Below, piece after piece: positions 32,006 through 38,074 of a stretch of DNA of 38,074 nucleotides. Made by a program: the position numbers and the translations under genes. The notes beneath the pieces are model-generated. The model saw only the letters and a program-made list of their open reading frames with translations. It was not told the DNA's origin and did no database searches. The stretch is from a virus, in IMG/VR virus record IMGVR_UViG_3300043449_001197, positions 1 to 38,074 of that record; one strand, given 5' to 3'. Position 1 is the first letter of the stretch. The number at the start of each line of letters is the position of its first letter.

Positions 32006-33747
32006 CACTCGTTTGGTTCTTCATCAACCGTCACGGCTGAACTTCCGAGGATTTTGGTCGCGAGTGCGGCGAGCAGCTGGAGCACCTCGCAATCGAACAG
32101 GTGGTTGTCTTTGCGGATTTGTCTCCAGAAATACGTCACCGCCCCGCGAGCATCGACCCGCTCTTCACGGCGTTCAGCAGTCAGCTGCGAGATGTAGTTT
32201 TGCGCTACGGATTTCGAGAACTCCCATTTGGGGCCATTGCCTGAGATTAGGTGTGCCAACGCATCTTTGAGCAACGGGTTTGAAAATACGATGAGGATCA
32301 CATACTTTTTCTCGCCTCGACCGACCATCGCATCTGCTCGCGAATACATAAACGGCTGGCGAACGTTCCCAACCATGTAGCCTGTAGAGTCGTGGCCTTT
32401 GGTGGCTTTCCATTGGCCTCCGTTTTTGATCACCGATGCATAAACGGACTGCGTGTTGTACCCGGAATCGATCAGGACGTCTCCTTTCCTCACATTGTAT
32501 CTGTCGGCGATGGTTGCGAGTTCATCGATGTCATTAACCTGTCCGTATTCAATCAACCGAGAATCTCCTCCCGTGAACCATTCGCGCACAACAAACCAAA
32601 CACTGTTCTGCTGAACGTCGGCAGAGATAAAAACACGACCGCCATTCACCTTTCCGAGTTCGTAATCGGTTGCGGTCGATTCGCTGATGAGATTCGAGGT
32701 GTTCTCCTGTAGCAAATCGACCCACGGTTCACCCATTGTCTCGGTGCGCCACATCTTCATCGGCATGAAGTTTCCGAACGACATCTGCCTCTTTGCGGTC
32801 AGGAACTCCTCGACGATGGCCTTCCACGCAATCCACGGGGGGATGATTGCCGACCATGTGAAGGACACCTTGTGTTTCGGGGCGCGTGGATTTTGCGGAA
32901 CCCATTCGGCCGTCTTGATTAACCGCTTGCGCACGATGGGAGTGTCAGCATGAGCATGGTTGCAGTTTGGACACATCAAACGGATAGTGTCTGCAAGCGT
33001 GTCAAAGAACCATCGGCCGTCTAAGTGCGTGCGCTCAGAATCCTCCCACGTTAAGTCTTCCCATTTTGGGAACCACGGTTCGCCACACGCGACGCACTTC
33101 CAGCGGAGCTTGTTCTGAGACCCTTCCAGGAACGACTGATGCACGATGTCGTTCTCGTTGGATGGCGTTGAGATGAGCACGGTTTTTGACGACCATTGGC
33201 CGCGCGTCCTTTTCCGAACCGTATCAAGTGCGCCCGGCGGGTAGTTGCGAACCTCGTCGAGGAAAAGCCACCGAATCGGAACCGACTGCAACTTTGCTGG
33301 TGATCCTGCACCTCGCACAAATAGCGGCATCGGGGCAAAGTCGATTGTCATCTTGCGTAACCCTTCACGCTTCTTCGGCATCATCCTTGCAATCGGAGGA
33401 CACCGCTCGATGGTCGGGAACAAGCGTGTTTCCATGAAGTCCTCCGCGTCGGCTTGGTTTGCCATCACCCACATCGTCGGAGCAGGGTCTTCAGCAATGA
33501 TCCACGCCAGCGCGACTAACAACGCTTGTGTCTTCCCTGATTGGGCAGCACACATCACCGAGATTTCGGAAACCTCTGGATTGGCAAATGCCTCAAGGAT
33601 TTCCTTCGTCCACGGTGCTGTATCGGCTCGGTATCGGCCCGGGGCGATGGTCGACATCTTGTCGACCCACACATTGTCCTCGGCCCATTCCCACGGTTGT
33701 CGATAGTCCCGATGCGCGAAGATTTCAGCGAGCGTTTCAAAAAACAT
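32005..33747 (-). CDS. Terminase large subunit, GpA-like
   Basis: 580 residues from the ATG at 33745-33747, one base after the upstream stop; an in-frame ATG at 33780 is possible. Walker A-type CAAQSGKTQ (about 66-74), Walker B-type IRWLFLDEVRNYPPG, a zinc-binding pair CVACGEPW/CPNCNHAH, and a C-terminal nuclease domain starting VFISADVQQNSVW with later acidic residues (DVLIDSG). It pumps DNA into proheads and cuts the concatemer at cos-type sites with the small subunit. Confidence 0.9.
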   Translation of the reverse strand: MFFETLAEIFAHRDYRQPWEWAEDNVWVDKMSTIAPGRYRADTAPWTKEILEAFANPEVSEISVMCAAQSGKTQALLVALAWIIAEDPAPTMWVMANQADAEDFMETRLFPTIERCPPIARMMPKKREGLRKMTIDFAPMPLFVRGAGSPAKLQSVPIRWLFLDEVRNYPPGALDTVRKRTRGQWSSKTVLISTPSNENDIVHQSFLEGSQNKLRWKCVACGEPWFPKWEDLTWEDSERTHLDGRWFFDTLADTIRLMCPNCNHAHADTPIVRKRLIKTAEWVPQNPRAPKHKVSFTWSAIIPPWIAWKAIVEEFLTAKRQMSFGNFMPMKMWRTETMGEPWVDLLQENTSNLISESTATDYELGKVNGGRVFISADVQQNSVWFVVREWFTGGDSRLIEYGQVNDIDELATIADRYNVRKGDVLIDSGYNTQSVYASVIKNGGQWKATKGHDSTGYMVGNVRQPFMYSRADAMVGRGEKKYVILIVFSNPLLKDALAHLISGNGPKWEFSKSVAQNYISQLTAERREERVDARGAVTYFWRQIRKDNHLFDCEVLQLLAALATKILGSSAVTVDEEPNE

Positions 33748-33748
33748 C

Positions 33749-34393
33749 TCAGCCCTCGATGATCCATCCCGCAAAGTCACCGAAGCGAAAGATTTCAGTC
33801 GCTGGATTCAGCTCAGAAACTTTCAACGGCCGTTGAACGCCACTCAGAGAGAGTTCTTTCGCAATGATTTCATCTGAACAAACTCCCGAAGAGACTTTCC
33901 CTGCAAGCGCAAGCCTCCATAAGACTGTTGCAACGTAACCGCTTGAGGCTTCGCACTTGTCGAACACAAGCAATGCCCCTCCCGGTCTTATCTGTGAACG
34001 GAGTCGAGCAATCAACCCTTCCCTCTCGGAAGGACAGATAAACATCAGGGTCAAAAAGCAAACTGCCAAATCGAATGGTTTGAAGTCGAATGCTTCAGCG
34101 TCAGCGATGCATAAAGTCCCCGGGCCTTTGTACAACGCTGCCATCTGCTTTGAGTTCTCAATCGCAATGAACTCGGCGTTTCGTTCACTTAGAGTTTGCT
34201 GCAAAGCACGCCCTACATTCCCTGTGCTCGCCCCGATGTCATACACCCTTCCGTTGTTTGGGATGTAGTGTCGCGCAACATGGGCGATGACATTCGTGGT
34301 CAAGTCGTACCACGGCAACTGCTCACGCACATGGTTGTCAAACCCTTGCGCGATTTGATCTGACTTAAATGACCAGTTATCAGGTATTTCCAT
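33749..34393 (-). CDS. CmoA-like carboxy-SAM synthase candidate
   Basis: 214 residues, class I SAM fold. It tracks E. coli CmoA along its length: N-terminal W-SFKSDQIAQGFDNHV, then PWYDL, motif I VYDIGASTG (50-58), AIENSKQM (78-84), CPSEREGLIARL (120-131), RPGGALLVFDKCE (136-148), and a final strand FRFGDFAGWIIEG. CmoA converts SAM plus prephenate into carboxy-SAM. The protein is about 30 residues shorter than CmoA, mostly in the C-terminal third, so the prephenate-binding Arg could not be placed with confidence. No CmoB-like gene is present. Sits between the amidotransferase and large terminase; the likely user of its product is the C5-MTase at 35752. Otherwise a plain methyltransferase. Confidence 0.75.
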   Translation of the reverse strand: MEIPDNWSFKSDQIAQGFDNHVREQLPWYDLTTNVIAHVARHYIPNNGRVYDIGASTGNVGRALQQTLSERNAEFIAIENSKQMAALYKGPGTLCIADAEAFDFKPFDLAVCFLTLMFICPSEREGLIARLRSQIRPGGALLVFDKCEASSGYVATVLWRLALAGKVSSGVCSDEIIAKELSLSGVQRPLKVSELNPATEIFRFGDFAGWIIEG

Positions 34394-35764
34394 TTAATCT
34401 TTTGGGAGGTATCCAAACATCCGTTTCATTTCGGCGTTGTAGTATCGAATCGGATTTGCGATTTGCCGAGCGATCGCATCACTCACTCCGCTCCCGCCTT
34501 GAAAGGTGTCTTTGGCGCGTTTGATGATCCACTTCGGCAGCACGCTTTCTGCCGCCTTTTTGAGCAACACCTTTCCAGCAGGTGAATCATGTTTGCCAAG
34601 TTGGATGACAGATTCAACGAGACCTTGCTCCATGAAGGGAAGCCGACATTCAACGCCAGCAGACATGAATGCCTTGTTGCACCGAACAAAGTTCCCCCGT
34701 GCCATCTTTGCCAAACTCTCTCGCCTGAGTTGTTTCACTTCACTTTCTGATGCTGAAGCAGCTTTGATGCAAAACGTTCCGTACCCCCCAAACAGTTCAT
34801 CAGCGGCCTCCCCTGACAGACACGCTTTGAACCCTCGGCGTGAAATCTCCCGCGCAAGCGGAAGGCATAGCACCGCGATTTCAATCTGGGCTTTGGATGC
34901 GATCTCAATGCTGTGCATCGCTTCTTGAATCGCCTTTGCGTCGAAAGTGATTGGAACCTCCACCAATGCAACCCCGAGTTCAGCGCATAATCGTCGCGCA
35001 CTTTTAGCGTCTTCTGAGTGCTTATCGAACACCGCAGTGAATGCGGTCAAATCGGACGAGTGCTCTCGCGCAAGAGAGAGGATCAAACTGCTGTCGAGAC
35101 CACCTGAGATCAGGCAGCAAACAGGAGCATCTGCGGTCATCCGCTTTGCAACTCCACTCTTGAGTTGAGAGAGAACTTCAGAGGATGAAATGCCTTTGGC
35201 ATTTGGAAGCGTGTACCATTTGTGCCACTTCGCAGACTGGAAGTGAAATGCGTGCCCAGCTGGAACCGAAACTGGGTTCATGCCTTTAGGGAATGCTTTC
35301 CGTTCGCTCGCCCAGTAGAAACATGAACCAACCTTTGCGACATAGAGTGGAACCTTTCCGAACGAATCCCTCGCCAGCCACGTCTGCCCCTCCTTGTCAG
35401 TCCACGCAAACGCGAACATCCCATCCAACTTGTTCAGAGCGCAAAGGATTCCGTGCCGCTCAAGCAGAGCGCACAGCACTTCTGTGTCCCCGGTTGTCTT
35501 GAAGACAAGACCTTCGCTCTCAAGTTCCCTCCTCAGTTCTTTGAAGTTCCAAATCTCACCATTGAACGAGAGGCACGACGACCTTCCGATGAAAGGCTGA
35601 GATGACGCATCGCTCAAATCGACGAGAGCGAGTCTAACGTGCCCATGAACAGCCCTGTCTGCCTGATGCAGTCCAATCCCATCGGGGCCACGGTGCTCGA
35701 TGCGTTTGAGCATCCCCTGTGTCTCCTTTGCAAGTCCTCCGAATGTCCCTGCTATTCCGCACAT
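34394..35764 (-). CDS. Asparagine-synthetase-like glutamine amidotransferase
   Basis: 456 residues, both AsnB domains present. Glutaminase: nucleophile Cys2 after Met removal (MCGIAG), RGPDG (25-29), FNGEIWN (67-73), GDTEV (92-96). Synthetase: PP-loop SGGLDSS (220-226), LSGEAADELFGGY (316-328), and RANKAM-like FVRCNKAFMSAGVECRLPF. It should activate a carboxylate with ATP and transfer glutamine ammonia to form an amide. By my alignment the acceptor-binding T322/T323/R325 of E. coli AsnB are replaced by A292/Q293/E295, hinting that free aspartate is not the substrate. Shorter than AsnB (554). Overlaps the C5-MTase by 13 bp and abuts the CmoA-like gene. Confidence 0.85.
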   Translation of the reverse strand: MCGIAGTFGGLAKETQGMLKRIEHRGPDGIGLHQADRAVHGHVRLALVDLSDASSQPFIGRSSCLSFNGEIWNFKELRRELESEGLVFKTTGDTEVLCALLERHGILCALNKLDGMFAFAWTDKEGQTWLARDSFGKVPLYVAKVGSCFYWASERKAFPKGMNPVSVPAGHAFHFQSAKWHKWYTLPNAKGISSSEVLSQLKSGVAKRMTADAPVCCLISGGLDSSLILSLAREHSSDLTAFTAVFDKHSEDAKSARRLCAELGVALVEVPITFDAKAIQEAMHSIEIASKAQIEIAVLCLPLAREISRRGFKACLSGEAADELFGGYGTFCIKAASASESEVKQLRRESLAKMARGNFVRCNKAFMSAGVECRLPFMEQGLVESVIQLGKHDSPAGKVLLKKAAESVLPKWIIKRAKDTFQGGSGVSDAIARQIANPIRYYNAEMKRMFGYLPKD

Positions 35765-36888
35765 GGTTTTGCCAGAATCTTGTCACGCACCGTCGCGGCG
35801 ATTTGGGCCATCATCACAGGAGGAACCGCACGCCCGAGTCGCTCCCATTTCTGGGCATAGGTGCCTGTCAAAATGAAATCATCTGGGAATCCGCAGATGC
35901 GTTTGAGTTCACCAATGGTGAACTTCCTTTTCTCGAATGGATGCACAACCGATGCGATCCCCGCACTCCCATGGCTTGCGCAAATGGTAGGGACAGGCTT
36001 ATCGGGGTGAGCTTTTACGAGGTTGAAATAACGGTCGCTTTGTTCTCCGGGTTTCAAAGTCTCCCATTCCTTCCCGGTGCAATACCGCGAAATGTCAGTT
36101 TCCTTTTCAACAAACAGATGCGGTGTTGTTGTTACAGTGCAGCTTGGACGGTCTGTGATTTCACCAACTGAGAACTGGCCCGATGTGTCATGAACCGCTT
36201 TCGCAATCCACGGGACAGCATCCCGCACGGTGTAGCGATAAGGAAGCGGAGTTGGATGCGTTGGAGCGATTTTCAAGTCATTCCGTACTCCGATAAAGAT
36301 GGTCCTCTGCCTTGCTTGCGGAACACCTAGCCACTGCGCATCAAGCACCTTGCAGGACACTTGGTATCCGCATGATTTGAGTTCACGAAGGATTTCAAGA
36401 AAGTAACCCTTTGCAGTTCCCTTCACCAATCCTGAGACATTCTCCGCAACAAAAGTCTTCGGCTGAGTGCCACGAATCAGTCGGGAGAACTCAAAGAAGA
36501 GATCATCGGTGCGTTGAGCTTTGTCGCTGTACTTCTTCACCTTGCCCCATCCTGCCTCGCGCTTCCCTGCGGTTGAAAAGGAAGCGCACGGAGGAGACCC
36601 ATCAAACAGGTCAATGTCACCGACACCCATGCCTGTAGCATTCAGAATGTCCTCGGGTTTGACGTTCCTGATGTCTCTACCGTCAACGACTGTGTATGGG
36701 GCGCAGTTTGCTTTATAGCAATCCCGTGCTGCATCGATGAACTCAGATGCCCACAACAATCGGAACCCGGCCATGCGGTAGCCTGTCGATGACCCTCCGC
36801 ATCCTGAGAATGTCGAAACTGCGTTGAGTCCATTCCACGGAAGAGACCGAATCTCGTCCATGCTTGGAACACGGTACGGCGGCTTCAT
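35752..36888 (-). CDS. Cytosine-C5 DNA methyltransferase with motif X Asn-to-Arg change
   Basis: 378 residues with all C5-MTase motifs: I STFSGCGGSSTGYRMAGF (25-42), IV GSPPC with catalytic Cys101, VI FVAENVSG (146-153), VIII QARQRTIFIGVR (191-202), IX about 297-340, X ERLGRAVPPVMM (349-360). Motif X is normally GNxV(PP); here Asn is Arg353 (codon CGT at 35830-35832). The motif X Asn lies by the methyl-donor pocket, and a basic residue there in an engineered enzyme enabled carboxy-SAM use. With the neighbouring CmoA-like protein, the donor is predicted to be carboxy-SAM. The target-recognition region is short (about 205-295). Starts 4 bp inside the ParB-like stop. Confidence 0.9.
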   Translation of the reverse strand: MKPPYRVPSMDEIRSLPWNGLNAVSTFSGCGGSSTGYRMAGFRLLWASEFIDAARDCYKANCAPYTVVDGRDIRNVKPEDILNATGMGVGDIDLFDGSPPCASFSTAGKREAGWGKVKKYSDKAQRTDDLFFEFSRLIRGTQPKTFVAENVSGLVKGTAKGYFLEILRELKSCGYQVSCKVLDAQWLGVPQARQRTIFIGVRNDLKIAPTHPTPLPYRYTVRDAVPWIAKAVHDTSGQFSVGEITDRPSCTVTTTPHLFVEKETDISRYCTGKEWETLKPGEQSDRYFNLVKAHPDKPVPTICASHGSAGIASVVHPFEKRKFTIGELKRICGFPDDFILTGTYAQKWERLGRAVPPVMMAQIAATVRDKILAKPCAE

Positions 36889-37394
36889 TCAGCTGGTTCG
36901 CTTCCTCCGCTCCCTCCGCTCCACCTGTAACCGCATTTCGGGCATTGATGTTCGGTCTCAATGCTTTCGTCGTATGACTCAAAGTCTGCTGGCGAATCGG
37001 TTGTGTCCTCAGAAAGTAGTTTTGCAAAATCCTCCTCCGAAAACCCCGTGAGTAGGTGGTCAAGGTCGCTTTCTTTGACGGCCTCGAGTTCGACCTTGAG
37101 CATCTCGTCATCCCATCCTCCTCCCAGTTCAGAGAGTTTGTTGTCGGCCAAGATGTATGCTCGGCGTTGGATGTCAGTCAGGTGCGTCAGTCGAATCACG
37201 GGGATTGACTCCAGACCGAGTTTGATTGCTGCCATCACTCGCCCATGCCCAGCGATGATCCCGTTCGACTGGTCAATGAGGACAGGGTTGTTGAACCCAA
37301 ACTCACGAATGGACCCGGCGATTTGAAGCACCTGTTGCTCGTCGTGCCTCTTGGCGTTCCTTGCGTATGGGATGAGATCAGCTGGGCTGATCAT
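36885..37394 (-). CDS. ParB/sulfiredoxin-fold protein, possible nuclease
   Basis: 169 residues from the ATG at 37392-37394 (MISPADLIPYARNAKRHDEQ), right where the ParB N-terminal domain begins; an ATG at 37455-37457 would overlap the small terminase by 80 bp. The domain shows QVLQIAGSIREFGFNNPVLI, then the GHGRVMAA motif that binds nucleotide/phosphate, and DIQRRAYILADNKLSELGG. C-terminus acidic with one CPKCGYRW knuckle. ParB-like phage proteins are often next to DNA methyltransferases and can be NTPases or nucleases; the role here is unproven. Confidence 0.8.
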   Translation of the reverse strand: MISPADLIPYARNAKRHDEQQVLQIAGSIREFGFNNPVLIDQSNGIIAGHGRVMAAIKLGLESIPVIRLTHLTDIQRRAYILADNKLSELGGGWDDEMLKVELEAVKESDLDHLLTGFSEEDFAKLLSEDTTDSPADFESYDESIETEHQCPKCGYRWSGGSGGSEPAE

Positions 37395-38022
37395 TTCGAC
37401 TTCCCGAGTTGCTTTCCTTTCGGGCGCACTCGCTCGCCCATCTTTCAATTTCGACATAGGTATCACGGATTGCGCGCGTGATTTCCCCTGCGATCTCAGC
37501 AGGTTCCATCCCGGAAACTCGGTGCGCGATTGCCGGGCCAATCCTTAACTGAAGCCTCCTCGCTACGTCAAAGGTTTCGTAAAGTTTCATGCGAACGTCA
37601 TCGATGTGCATCACTTCACCTCTCATCCGTTGCAGTTCGATTTCGAGCTTTTGGTTCTTTAGCCACACTTGCCGGGCCATCTGCCTCGACCTGTCAATCT
37701 CCTGCCCATCCTCAGCCTTTGAACCATGCGACTCGACCCATTCACGCCATTGCTCGATTGGGTAAAACCCTGACGCATTTGCAGCTGGTGCGCCCTTCTT
37801 GAGCCAGAGCTTGATCGCTGGGCGAGTGACTCCAAACATCGTCGCCAACTCCTGCATGGATTTGGCCCACGTTGTCGCCTTGTCATCTTGGCCGCTGAAG
37901 TAGTTTTCGACCTGCTGCAGCTGCGCTCGCGTGAGTGCCTTCCCCGACTTCTGCCGCTCGAGGAGGAGTCGGATGTTTTGCGCGGCCACCTTGTCGACCA
38001 CGGTCTCTTTGCCATTACTCAT
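37378..38022 (-). CDS. Terminase small subunit, Nu1-like
   Basis: 214 residues. A winged-HTH region at about 54-80 (SMQELATMFGVTRPAIKLWL) followed by YPIEQWREWVESHG, then a long helical oligomerisation region (RQMARQVWLKNQKLEIELQR). The order HTH - linker - QKLEIELQRMRGEV matches Nu1-type small terminases that bind cos. The ATG lies 52 bp inside the right end of the window and follows the leader AACTTAACAAAA with no SD sequence. Confidence 0.85.
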   Translation of the reverse strand: MSNGKETVVDKVAAQNIRLLLERQKSGKALTRAQLQQVENYFSGQDDKATTWAKSMQELATMFGVTRPAIKLWLKKGAPAANASGFYPIEQWREWVESHGSKAEDGQEIDRSRQMARQVWLKNQKLEIELQRMRGEVMHIDDVRMKLYETFDVARRLQLRIGPAIAHRVSGMEPAEIAGEITRAIRDTYVEIERWASECARKESNSGSRNDQPS

Positions 38023-38066
38023 TTTTGTTAAGTTCGATTTTTAGAATGTGAACGAGGTTCTCTGCC

Positions 38067-38074
38067 CGCGACCC
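38067..38074. repeat. 8-bp terminal direct repeat, right copy (possible cos end)
   Basis: CGCGACCC repeats the first eight bases of the window. It lies 45 bp upstream of the small-terminase ATG, where a lambda-type cos site would be expected; lambda has about 190 bp there. No promoter was recognised in the 52-bp leader. Confidence 0.4.

Noticed and set aside
33749-34393. tRNA wobble-uridine modification role
   Set aside because: No CmoB-like partner or tRNA gene; the only likely carboxy-SAM user seen is the C5-MTase.
34394-35764. Lasso-peptide cyclase (also AsnB-like)
   Set aside because: No precursor peptide, protease or transporter gene nearby; the context is DNA modification and packaging.
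1-38074. Prophage signs (integrase, repressor, att site)
   Set aside because: No tyrosine or serine recombinase, CI-like repressor or tRNA-flanked att sequence was recognised.

Overview
The window looks like one essentially complete genome (about 38 kb) of a tailed, lambda-like siphovirus. Every supported gene lies on the minus strand, so the genome reads from 38074 down to 1. The two ends share an 8-bp word (CGCGACCC), and the small-terminase gene starts only 52 bp inside the right end, as expected for a cos-type genome cut next to its terminase genes. I see no integrase, repressor, tRNA or CRISPR array, so nothing indicates lysogeny. The DNA is moderately GC-rich. Many genes start after A/C-rich leaders without a Shine-Dalgarno sequence, which suggests a host with weak SD dependence; the host itself cannot be named.

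Layout in transcription order. (1) 38022-36885: small terminase and a ParB-like protein. (2) 36888-33749: a three-gene cassette placed between the two terminase subunits. It encodes a cytosine-C5 DNA methyltransferase, an asparagine-synthetase-like amidotransferase and a CmoA-like (carboxy-SAM synthase-like) protein. (3) 33747-23973: a lambda-type morphogenesis module with large terminase (GpA), gpW-like protein, portal, protease/scaffold, decoration protein, major capsid protein, head-tail and tail-completion proteins, two tube-like paralogues, and a gpG/gpGT chaperone pair with a GGGAAAC frameshift site. (4) 23976-9868: tape measure, tail-tip and baseplate proteins arranged as tandem paralogues, then collagen-like and polyglycine fibres with a GT4 glycosyltransferase among them. 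(5) 9864-8847: two holin-like membrane proteins and a GH24-type endolysin, followed by an HTH protein. (6) 8247-8001: a regulatory gap with a promoter-like element and a strong terminator. (7) 8000-371: an early-type operon of small proteins, an SSB-like protein, a RecT-like annealing protein, a RuvC-like resolvase and an AEP primase-helicase. (8) 370-1: a noncoding end with a 136-bp imperfect palindrome.

The most exciting feature is the cassette at 33749-36888. The methyltransferase is a normal C5-MTase except that the near-invariant Asn of motif X (GNxV) is Arg (GRAVPP). That is the position where a basic substitution is known, from an engineered enzyme, to let a DNA C5-MTase use carboxy-SAM. 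Next to it are a CmoA homologue, whose family makes carboxy-SAM from SAM and prephenate, and an AsnB homologue, whose family turns a carboxylate into an amide. Together they predict a DNA hypermodification pathway: cytosine to 5-carboxymethylcytosine to 5-carbamoylmethylcytosine. The order of steps and the product are inference; the three families and the Arg substitution are seen directly.
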